A program made the translations under genes and the position numbers. Positions 1 through 5,161 of a stretch of 6,720 bases of DNA are shown here, piece after piece. Position 1 is the first letter of the stretch. Every line of letters begins with the position of its first letter. The notes beneath the pieces are model-generated. The model saw only the letters and a program-made list of their open reading frames with translations, was not told where the DNA came from and did no database searches. This DNA comes from Clostridiaceae bacterium (GTDB taxonomy: Bacteria; Bacillota; Clostridia; Oscillospirales; Acutalibacteraceae): NCBI GenBank assembly GCA_016297555.1, contig JAEDGK010000107.1, positions 1 to 6,720 of the forward strand. Direction: 5' to 3'.

Positions 1-11
1 TGACTGTTAAA

Positions 12-989
12 TTAATATTTAAAATCCGAATAAGTAACCTTTGTTTCAAGCAGGGCTGATGCCTCGTTGACCGAAACGATTGTGTATTTTACCTTTTTGA
101 GATCGGCTTTCATTTTAAAGCTGTGCGTGAGGGAAACAAGCCTGTTTCCGTCAACTGAAATTTTGGCGACTATCTTAACATCGCGGGTGTTGATATTAAG
201 CGTTCCGACGCTTGCGCCCGCTTCGTCAAGACCCGCCTTGATTTCGTTGTTATCTTTAAAATCGTTTGTAAATTTGCTGAGAGAAGATTTGCCCTTTATG
301 GGGTTTGTTTCGTTTTTTATCGTAAGAGTTACGGTGTAATATTTTTTGTCGCTTGAAAGAGTGCAGTCGGCTGATGTTACATCCGATGCGGTAAGAGAGC
401 TTTTAACAAGCGACTTTCCGTCAAATTTACCCTTGCTTACCTTTTCGCTGCTTGTACCCTCGCCGAGAAAATCACCTATTGCGGTGCGGACAACATCAAG
501 CTTTGAAAGCGCGCCCATTTCAAGGTTGCTCAGAACCGTGCTTCTTGTTTTGCTGTATCCCGGCTTCGCCTTTGCCGCTTTTGCGGTGGCGTCATTATAA
601 AGTTTTAAAATATCCGCCTTGCTTGTCGGAGCGGATACGGTTTTCTGAGTTGTTGTTGCTTTTTTGACGGTTGTCGCGGGCTTTGAGGTCGGTTTAACGG
701 TTGTGGGCGCCGAGGTTGCTTTCTGAGTTGTGGTTTCAGGTGCTTTCGTTGTCGGCTCCGCAGTTGTTTCTTCTGCCGTTGTCGGCTCCGAAGTTGTTTC
801 TTCTGCCGCTGTCGTCTCGGCGGTTGTATCCGCTTCGGTCGTTTCTGCGGCAGAGGTTTCCGCAGCGGTTGTCACTTCCGCGGATGTCGGGGAGGTTGTG
901 GTCTCCTCTTTCTCTTTTCCGCAGGAAGCAAAAATCAAAAGCATTGCCGCCGCCGTAAATACGGCTGTGATTTTCTTTAAAAGTTTCAT
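12..989 (-). CDS. Thr/Glu/Ala/Pro-rich cell-surface lipoprotein with unrecognised C-terminal domain
   Basis: A 325-residue protein whose function I do not recognise. Residues 1-22 form a lipoprotein signal peptide (MKLLKK, then a hydrophobic stretch) ending in a lipobox, F-A-S-C, with the lipidated Cys at 23, so it should be anchored to the outer face of the membrane. Residues 24-122 are a low-complexity tether dominated by Thr, Glu, Ala, Ser and Pro, becoming Lys-rich towards its end. Such tethers usually span the cell wall and are often O-glycosylated; that part is inference. Residues 123-325 look like a folded domain: a helical start (SKADILKLYNDATAKAAK) followed by alternating beta-type segments (YYTVTLTIKNET, VKIVAKISVDGNRLVSLTHSF). 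The architecture resembles uncharacterised lipoproteins common in Ruminococcaceae-like genomes. The start is supported by GAAGGA (998-1003) eight bases upstream and a good promoter. The gene is transcribed away from everything else in the window, and its stop lies 11 bp from the left edge. Confidence 0.85.
   Translation of the reverse strand: MKLLKKITAVFTAAAMLLIFASCGKEKEETTTSPTSAEVTTAAETSAAETTEADTTAETTAAEETTSEPTTAEETTAEPTTKAPETTTQKATSAPTTVKPTSKPATTVKKATTTQKTVSAPTSKADILKLYNDATAKAAKAKPGYSKTRSTVLSNLEMGALSKLDVVRTAIGDFLGEGTSSEKVSKGKFDGKSLVKSSLTASDVTSADCTLSSDKKYYTVTLTIKNETNPIKGKSSLSKFTNDFKDNNEIKAGLDEAGASVGTLNINTRDVKIVAKISVDGNRLVSLTHSFKMKADLKKVKYTIVSVNEASALLETKVTYSDFKY
749..808 (-). repeat. Two-copy 30-bp tandem repeat in the lipoprotein tether
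   Basis: Positions 749-778 and 779-808 are a direct tandem duplication of 30 bp differing at one base (C at 761, A at 791). It is in frame and encodes the ten-residue units AEETTSEPTT and AEETTAEPTT, the only difference being Ser versus Ala. Flanking sequence continues as more degenerate Thr/Glu repeats. Near-identity at the DNA level suggests recent duplication, and such repeats can change the tether length by slippage or recombination without breaking the frame. Confidence 0.85.
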
Positions 990-1014
990 AGAAATTATCC
1001 TTCTTTTCCTTGCT

Positions 1015-1027
1015 CCGATAATATCGG
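1015..1027. promoter_or_regulatory. Short inverted repeat in the leader of the lipoprotein gene
   Basis: CCGAT-AAT-ATCGG is a perfect 5-bp inverted repeat with a 3-base centre, lying just downstream of the predicted transcription start of the minus-strand promoter and upstream of its ribosome binding site. It could be a small operator or a weak hairpin. At this length it may also be chance, and no regulator gene is nearby to support a function. Confidence 0.25.
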
Positions 1028-1046
1028 TGTGTTTATTTGCTTCTTA

Positions 1047-1075
1047 ATTATAACACTTCAACGAGCTTTTTTCAA
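1047..1075 (-). promoter_or_regulatory. Sigma-70/SigA-type promoter for the Thr-rich lipoprotein
   Basis: Read on the minus strand, TTGAAA (1070-1075) and TATAAT (1047-1052) are separated by exactly 17 bp. This is a full-consensus -10 and a five-of-six -35 box. Transcription would start near 1040, giving a leader of about 50 nt before the ATG at 989. Confidence 0.82.
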
Positions 1076-1094
1076 CAGTATAGCGCATATCAAA

Positions 1095-1123
1095 TTCAGA
1101 AAAAACTTTATCATTATTATAAA
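1095..1123 (+). promoter_or_regulatory. Candidate upstream promoter of the HD-GH30-RluA operon
   Basis: TTCAGA (1095-1100) and TATAAA (1118-1123) are spaced by 17 bp, matching the consensus at four and five of six positions. Transcription from here would begin near 1130 and give a leader of roughly 105 nt. The site is back-to-back with the minus-strand promoter, with about 20 bp between the two -35 boxes, in a very AT-rich stretch. It competes with the extended -10 at 1150-1158, and only one need be real. Confidence 0.45.
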
Positions 1124-1149
1124 AAATCCGTGCTTTTTTCCGCAATATG

Positions 1150-1158
1150 TGATATTAT
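1150..1158 (+). promoter_or_regulatory. Candidate extended -10 promoter of the HD-GH30-RluA operon
   Basis: TG-A-TATTAT is an extended -10 element (TGn followed by five of six -10 matches) with no convincing -35 box at the right distance. Transcription would start near 1165, so the transcript would begin just before the inverted repeat at 1171-1220. Confidence 0.4.
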
Positions 1159-1170
1159 GTATATATTACT

Positions 1171-1220
1171 TATAGTTTTTTTAACGCAGACGGGGCGGAA
1201 ATAAGCCCCTCAAAACTATA
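1171..1220 (+). promoter_or_regulatory. Nested stem structure in the 5' leader of the HD-domain gene
   Basis: A perfect 9-bp inverted repeat, TATAGTTTT (1171-1179) with AAAACTATA (1212-1220), encloses a second perfect 5-bp stem, GGGGC (1192-1196) with GCCCC (1205-1209), whose loop is 8 nt. The two stems are joined by a 12-nt strand on the 5' side and 2 nt on the 3' side, giving a large asymmetric internal loop. The structure ends 3 nt before the Shine-Dalgarno sequence at 1224. There is no U-tract, so it is not a terminator. It could be a cis-regulatory RNA acting on translation, but I could not match it to any riboswitch class I know. Function is inference. Confidence 0.4.
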
Positions 1221-1223
1221 TTT

Positions 1224-1229
1224 GGAGTG
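1224..1229 (+). promoter_or_regulatory. Ribosome binding site that fixes the HD gene start at 1236
   Basis: GGAGTG at 1224-1229 is the only Shine-Dalgarno-like sequence here. An in-frame GTG at 1227 overlaps it and so cannot be the start, whereas the ATG at 1236 sits at normal spacing. The start is therefore moved three codons downstream of the longest reading frame. Confidence 0.8.
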
Positions 1230-1235
1230 ATTTTT

Positions 1236-1784
1236 ATGATAACAAGAGAAGAAGCTTATGCGCTTTTAACCGAATTCAACAAAGAGCCTTTTCATTTGCA
1301 GCACGCTTTGACGGTTGAGGGCGTTATGCGTTATTTTGCCAAAGAGCTCGGATATGCCGACGAGGAGGATTTTTGGGGAACAGTCGGCTTGCTTCACGAT
1401 TTGGATTTTGAGCTTTATCCTGAACAGCATTGCGTCAAATGCGTTGAGATAATGCGCGAAAGAGGGCTTGACGAGCGTTTGATTCACGCCGTTGCAAGCC
1501 ACGGCTTCGGCATTTGCTCCGAGGTTGAGCCTGAGCATCAGATGGAAAAGGTGCTTTTTGCAACCGATGAGCTTACGGGGCTTATAGGCGCGGCGGCGCT
1601 TATGCGCCCGTCAAAGAGTGTTCGGGATATGGAGCTTAAATCGCTCAAAAAGAAATATAAGGATAAAAAGTTTGCGGCGGGCTGTTCGAGAGATGTAATT
1701 TCAAAGGGCGCGGAAATGCTCGGCTGGGAGCTTGACGAGCTGCTCGAAAAAACGCTTGACGCAATGAAGAGCTTCTGCGATTAA
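1236..1784 (+). CDS. HD-domain (HDIG-type) metal-dependent phosphohydrolase
   Basis: A 182-residue, single-domain, soluble cytoplasmic protein of the HD superfamily. The metal-binding signature is visible in order: His23 (in LQHALTVEG), the His54-Asp55 pair (in GLLHDLDFE), His84 and His89 (in LIHAVASHGFG), and Asp111 (in LFATDELTG). These match the H...HD...D pattern of HD hydrolases, which cleave phosphomonoester or phosphodiester bonds with bound divalent metals. The substrate cannot be read from sequence; stand-alone members of this size are mostly annotated as predicted hydrolases. The C-terminal third (KSLKKKYKDKKFA onward) is basic and then helical. It is the first gene of a probable operon, ending 17 bp before the GH30 gene. 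The leader contains a nested inverted repeat that may control it. Confidence 0.85.
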   Translation: MITREEAYALLTEFNKEPFHLQHALTVEGVMRYFAKELGYADEEDFWGTVGLLHDLDFELYPEQHCVKCVEIMRERGLDERLIHAVASHGFGICSEVEPEHQMEKVLFATDELTGLIGAAALMRPSKSVRDMELKSLKKKYKDKKFAAGCSRDVISKGAEMLGWELDELLEKTLDAMKSFCD

Positions 1785-1801
1785 ACGGAGGATAACCGCC
1801 T

Positions 1802-3211
1802 ATGATTAACAGATATTTGTGCTTGGCGCTTGCGGCAATTCAGACATTCCTTTTCTCTGTTTACGAGCGCAGCGATATTCAGACGATCGGAGTGAATAAA
1901 TATATGGTTTATCAAACCTTTGAGGGCTTCGGCACAAGCTCCTGCTGGTGGTCACAGAATATCGAAAGCGATGAGCAGGCAAATGAAATTGCAAGGCTGC
2001 TTTATGATGACGAAACGGGGCTGGGGCTTGATATTTACCGCTACAATATCGGCGGCGGCGAAAAGGATAATCCGAACAGCAGAATAGGCGACCCGTCAAG
2101 GCGCACGGAAAGCTTTTATGTTTTCAATGAGCAGACGGGCAAATATGAATATGATTTCACCCGAGACGCCAACGCTCGGCGTATGCTTGACGCGGCGGTT
2201 AAATACGGTGCAAAGGAAGTAATCCTTTTCTGCAACAGCCCCCATTTTTCGATGACCGTGAGCGGTCACGCCTCGGGCGGGCTTGAACCCTATCAGTCAA
2301 ATTTGCCGAAAGAGAACTATGCGGCATTTGTCGATTATGTGCTGACAATAGCTGATTGGTTTGTCGCTCAGGGCTATCCCGTTTCGGCAATTTCTCCGAT
2401 AAACGAGCCTCAATGGTCTTGGGGCGGCGATTGGGTAGGGCAGGAGGGCTGCCATTACACAGCCGATGAAACCGTTGAAGTGCTTGAGCTTTTTGCAACC
2501 GAAATGCAAAGGCGCGGCTCGCCGTATAAGCTTAACGGACCCGAAAGCGGTCAGCTTTCACCCGAATATTACGAATATATCGACAAATTTTTTGCAAGCG
2601 ATATTCTTAACGCTTTTTGCGATACTTACAGCGGCCACAGCTATTGGATAGACAATAATTATCAGGTTAAGACCGAAACGGGCAATAAGCTTGCGGAGCA
2701 GTATCCCGACAAAAAGCTCGAAATGAGCGAATGGTGCGAGCTTCCTCTCAAAATCGACTCAACAACCGTTGACAGCGGCATTTATATGGCAAATATAATA
2801 GTTCAGGATTTGAATTTGCTCAATGCGGTTTCGTGGCAGAGCTGGACTGCCGTAAACGGCGACGGATTGCTGGACTTTAAGGATACGGGTTTGGTGACTT
2901 ATCAAAGGTATTACGCTTTTAAGCATTTTTCGCGCTTCATTGAGCCGGGAATGAGAAGAATTGAAGTGCTTGACAGCTTTAATGAAAAAAGTCAAATCGC
3001 TTTAACCGCCTTTACGGACGGCAGAAAAACCGTGATAGTGCTTGTCAATAACGGAGAAGAAAGCGAAATAAGGCTTTTGAACGGTTGCGGAAAAGCCGAA
3101 ATCTATCGCACCGATTCGGAAAAAGGCTGTGAAAAAATATACAGCGGCAGATTTTTGAGAAAAACAACGCTTCCCGCAAAGAGCATAACAACCGTTGTGC
3201 TGACAAAATAA
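1802..3211 (+). CDS. Glycoside hydrolase family 30-like enzyme (possibly endo-beta-1,6-galactanase-like)
   Basis: A 469-residue retaining glycosidase. The (beta/alpha)8 barrel spans about residues 31-390. It opens with QTFEGFGTSSCWW (38-50), followed by the strand motif DIYRYNIGGGE (77-87) and NSPHFSMTVSG (145-155). It carries the acid/base Glu202 in SPINEPQWSW and the predicted nucleophile Glu310 in LEMSEW. Residues ~390-469 form the beta-rich side domain typical of GH30. The FEGFGTS opening and overall length resemble endo-1,6-beta-galactanase-type members that cut arabinogalactan side chains, but subfamily and substrate are inference. The N-terminus (residues 5-20) is hydrophobic with a single Arg and no clear signal-peptidase site, so export is uncertain. 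The start is supported by GGAGG at 1787-1791, ten bases upstream. Its neighbours in the operon are a cytoplasmic HD hydrolase and an RNA-modifying enzyme, with no sugar transporter or regulator beside it. Confidence 0.85.
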   Translation: MINRYLCLALAAIQTFLFSVYERSDIQTIGVNKYMVYQTFEGFGTSSCWWSQNIESDEQANEIARLLYDDETGLGLDIYRYNIGGGEKDNPNSRIGDPSRRTESFYVFNEQTGKYEYDFTRDANARRMLDAAVKYGAKEVILFCNSPHFSMTVSGHASGGLEPYQSNLPKENYAAFVDYVLTIADWFVAQGYPVSAISPINEPQWSWGGDWVGQEGCHYTADETVEVLELFATEMQRRGSPYKLNGPESGQLSPEYYEYIDKFFASDILNAFCDTYSGHSYWIDNNYQVKTETGNKLAEQYPDKKLEMSEWCELPLKIDSTTVDSGIYMANIIVQDLNLLNAVSWQSWTAVNGDGLLDFKDTGLVTYQRYYAFKHFSRFIEPGMRRIEVLDSFNEKSQIALTAFTDGRKTVIVLVNNGEESEIRLLNGCGKAEIYRTDSEKGCEKIYSGRFLRKTTLPAKSITTVVLTK

Positions 3212-3264
3212 TTGCTCGGAGGTTAATTCCGGCAGAATATAAGGTTGGAATTGGGAGGATTGCC

Positions 3265-4143
3265 GTGCCGAGAAAAATTGATTATGTTGTTCCGCCCGAA
3301 TATGACGGAAGAAAAGCGGTGCATTTTCTCAGGGGATACTGCGGCTTTTCCGCAAGGCTTATGAAAAAGGTTAAGTATTCTCTCCTGAAAAACGGCGAGC
3401 CTTTGCGCACGATTGACAGAATTGCCTGCGGCGATGTTATCGGCGTTTCAATTCCCGACGGCGGAGAGCCGCCCGAGGCGTGCGATGCCGATATAAATAT
3501 AGTATATGAGGATGAAGATATTCTTATTGTGAATAAATCGCCTTTTATGGCTATGCACCCCACTCACAATCATCAGGGCGACACGCTGGCAAACGCCGTT
3601 GCCGCCCACCTTGCCGCGCAGGGCAAAAGCGCGGCTTTCAGAGCCGTGGGCAGGCTTGACAAAGGAACCTCGGGGCTGGTTGTCTGCGCTCTGAATCCGC
3701 TGTCCGCTTGCAGGCTTTCGGGAAAAATCAAAAAGGAATATTGCGCGCTTGTGCAGGGCGAACTTTGCGAAGAGGGCACGGTAGACGCGCCGATTTACCG
3801 CCCCGACCCGATGAAAACGCTCAGAGCCTGTTCATACGAAAAAGGCGTTGAAGCTGCCGTTACCCATTGGCGCGCCGAGCAGATATTTGACGGCGCAACG
3901 CTCGTTTCACTCAGGCTTGAGACGGGCAGAACACATCAGATAAGGGTGCATATGGCTTTTTGCGGCAATCCGCTTGCGGGCGATAAAATGTACGGCGATT
4001 TTATGCCCGAAATCGGTCATCAGCTTCTGCATTGCCGCCGCTGTATCTTTACCCACCCCGTAACGGGCGAAAAAATCGAGCTTGAAGCTCCGCTGCCGCC
4101 CGATTTCCGCGCCGTGCTTGCAGGTTTTGGCTATGTTGAATAA
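3265..4143 (+). CDS. RluA-family pseudouridine synthase
   Basis: A 292-residue enzyme converting specific uridines of rRNA or tRNA to pseudouridine; the target site cannot be told from sequence. Residues ~1-75 resemble the small S4-like RNA-binding region (SARLMKKVKYSLLKNGEPL, then GDVIGVSIP). The catalytic domain follows: VYEDEDILIVNKSPFMAMHP (88-107); the active-site loop GRLDKGTSGL (129-138) with catalytic Asp132; the conserved Tyr159 in KKEYCALVQG; and TGRTHQIRVH (220-229) leading into GNPLAGDKMYGD. All family motifs are present and the length is normal. The residue before the RLD core is Gly, where many RluA members have His. The GTG start is set by GGGAGGA (3253-3259); no ATG, GTG or TTG lies in frame between the previous gene and this codon. 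It is 53 bp downstream of the GH30 gene with no terminator between, so probably co-transcribed. Confidence 0.93.
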   Translation: MPRKIDYVVPPEYDGRKAVHFLRGYCGFSARLMKKVKYSLLKNGEPLRTIDRIACGDVIGVSIPDGGEPPEACDADINIVYEDEDILIVNKSPFMAMHPTHNHQGDTLANAVAAHLAAQGKSAAFRAVGRLDKGTSGLVVCALNPLSACRLSGKIKKEYCALVQGELCEEGTVDAPIYRPDPMKTLRACSYEKGVEAAVTHWRAEQIFDGATLVSLRLETGRTHQIRVHMAFCGNPLAGDKMYGDFMPEIGHQLLHCRRCIFTHPVTGEKIELEAPLPPDFRAVLAGFGYVE

Positions 4144-4198
4144 ATATCCGATATTCAGGGCCTAAAATTAGTTTTTTCTTATAAAAATACATTTTATC

Positions 4199-4227
4199 TT
4201 TACTTTTTAATTAAACGGTGCTATAAT
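4199..4227 (+). promoter_or_regulatory. Promoter of the amino-acid ABC transporter operon
   Basis: TTTACT (4199-4204) and a consensus TATAAT (4222-4227) are separated by 17 bp. Transcription would start near 4234, leaving a short leader of about 26 nt that holds only the GGAGG ribosome binding site (4247-4251). There is therefore no room for a riboswitch or attenuator before the first gene. It lies in the AT-rich 116-bp gap after the RluA-family gene, where I see no convincing intrinsic terminator for the upstream operon. Confidence 0.8.
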
Positions 4228-4259
4228 ATCGCTATCACAAATAAACGGAGGAAAATGCA

Positions 4260-5069
4260 ATGAAAAAATTTGTTAAAATTCTCGCAGTTGTAATGGCAGT
4301 TGTTCTTTCCGCAACTCTTCTTTATGCTTGCGGCGGCAAGGACAGCGGAGATTCAACAACAGCTCCCGCTCAGAGCGATGCTTCTCAGACAGAAGCTCCT
4401 GCGGCAACCAACGGCAAGCTCATTATGGCTACCAACGCCACATTCCCGCCCTATGAATATTATGAGGGCGACAAGATTGTCGGTATCGACGCTGAAATCG
4501 GCGCTCTTATCGCTGAAAAGCTCGGCATGGAGTTTGAAATCAAGGATATGGATTTCAATGGCATCCTCGGCGCTGTTCAGAACGGCATTGCCGATATCGG
4601 TATGGCAGGTATGACCGTTAAGCCTGACAGACTTGAGCAGGTTAACTTCTCAACCAGCTACGCAAAGGGCGTTCAGGTTGTTATCGTTAAAGAAGGCTCC
4701 GACATTGCTTCAATCGATGATCTTGCAGGCAAAAAGATAGGCGTTCAGGAAGCTACTACCGGCGACGCTTATGCAACTGAAGATTTCGGCGAAGAGAATG
4801 TTAAGAGATATACCAACGGTGCGGCGGCAGTTGCAGCTCTTCAGAACGGAGCTGTTGACGCTGTTATCATCGATAATGAGCCCGCAAAGGCTTTCGTTGC
4901 AGAAAATGAGGGTCTGACCATCCTTGAAACCGCTTATGCCGATGAGGATTACGCCATTGCGGTTGCCAAGGAAAACACAGAGCTTCTTGAAAAAATCAAT
5001 GCAGCTCTTGCCGAGCTTACCGCTGACGGCTCAATCAAGGCTATTGTTGACAAGTATATCCCCGCATAA
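4260..5069 (+). CDS. Polar amino-acid ABC transporter substrate-binding lipoprotein
   Basis: A 269-residue extracellular receptor that captures an amino acid and delivers it to the permease encoded next. Residues 1-23 are a lipoprotein signal peptide ending L-Y-A-C with lipidated Cys24; Tyr at -2 is unusual but the rest fits. Residues 25-51 are a Ser/Thr/Ala-rich tether. The two-lobed family-3 binding domain follows, with the ligand aromatics in FPPYEYY (62-68) and the signature GIDAEIGALIAEKLG. The predicted carboxylate-binding Arg124 lies in MTVKPDRLEQVNFS. Thr166/Thr167 are in QEATTGDAYA, and Asp205 in AVIIDNEPA should bind the alpha-amino group. These residues say amino acid; glutamine, cystine or a basic amino acid cannot be separated from sequence alone. 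GGAGG sits eight bases before the ATG. Codon choice (AAG, ATC, GCT, AAC) is more biased than in neighbouring genes, in line with high expression. Confidence 0.95.
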   Translation: MKKFVKILAVVMAVVLSATLLYACGGKDSGDSTTAPAQSDASQTEAPAATNGKLIMATNATFPPYEYYEGDKIVGIDAEIGALIAEKLGMEFEIKDMDFNGILGAVQNGIADIGMAGMTVKPDRLEQVNFSTSYAKGVQVVIVKEGSDIASIDDLAGKKIGVQEATTGDAYATEDFGEENVKRYTNGAAAVAALQNGAVDAVIIDNEPAKAFVAENEGLTILETAYADEDYAIAVAKENTELLEKINAALAELTADGSIKAIVDKYIPA

Positions 5070-5089
5070 ACCGTTTAGAGCACACATCG

Positions 5090-5118
5090 AGGGGCAGGCT
5101 TGCGCCTGCCCCTTTAAA
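5090..5118 (+). terminator. Intercistronic GC hairpin with weak U-tract (partial terminator or mRNA stabiliser)
   Basis: AGGGGCAGGC (5090-5099) pairs perfectly over 10 bp with GCCTGCCCCT (5104-5113), loop TTGC. It is followed by TTTAAATT rather than a long U run. On the plus strand this looks like a leaky intrinsic terminator between the binding-protein gene and the permease gene. On the minus strand no T-tract follows. The likely role, known for many transporter operons, is to leave more binding-protein mRNA than permease/ATPase mRNA by partial termination or by protecting the upstream 3' end. Confidence 0.75.
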
Positions 5119-5125
5119 TTGTTCA

Positions 5126-5131
5126 TATAAT
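5126..5131 (+). promoter_or_regulatory. Possible isolated -10 element before the permease gene
   Basis: A perfect TATAAT lies 30 bp upstream of the permease start, but the position 17 bp upstream falls in the 3' arm of the GC hairpin and has no -35 match. The nearest TTG-containing hexamer (5100-5105) is 20 bp away, and there is no extended TGn. It could give weak independent expression of the permease and ATPase, or be chance in AT-rich DNA. Confidence 0.25.
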
Positions 5132-5140
5132 ACCAATCGA

Positions 5141-5161
5141 AGGGTGGCTTTGCTCAGCAAA
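5141..5161 (+). promoter_or_regulatory. Distant ribosome binding site with folded spacer before the permease
   Basis: The best Shine-Dalgarno match, AGGGTGG (5141-5147), ends 13 bases before the ATG at 5161, longer than usual. The spacer contains TTTGC-TCA-GCAAA (5149-5161), a perfect 5-bp hairpin that ends in the A of the start codon. No other ATG, GTG or TTG exists in frame upstream before a stop at 5128-5130. Folding of the spacer could shorten the effective distance, or could block initiation. Either way, translation is likely weaker than for the binding protein. Confidence 0.45.

Noticed and set aside
749..808. CRISPR or mobile-element repeat
   Set aside because: There are only two directly abutting units with no spacers, in frame within a low-complexity coding region; it is a coding tandem duplication.
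730..1047. A Val/Ser/Ala-rich 105-codon plus-strand frame
   Set aside because: It is the antisense reading of the Thr/Glu/Ala repeat tether and signal peptide; its repetitive composition is a mirror of the real gene.
1171..1220. Known riboswitch (preQ1, SAM, c-di-GMP, guanidine or ZTP type)
   Set aside because: I looked for the conserved core bases of these classes and did not find them; only the stems support a structured leader.
1227..1235. GTG at 1227 as the HD gene start
   Set aside because: It overlaps the only Shine-Dalgarno sequence; the ATG at 1236 is correctly spaced.
4143..4171. Possible terminator after the RluA-family gene
   Set aside because: AATATC-C-GATATT has a one-base centre and CTAA-AA-TTAG before T6 has only four pairs and a two-base loop, so neither can form a stable intrinsic terminator hairpin. 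A terminator or Rho-dependent end may exist but is not visible.
4255..4263. ATG-CAA-TGA mini-frame overlapping the start of the binding-protein gene
   Set aside because: It could be read as a start-stop regulatory element, but its ATG is only 3 nt from GGAGG, too close for efficient use, while the real ATG is at 8 nt. Chance is the simpler explanation.
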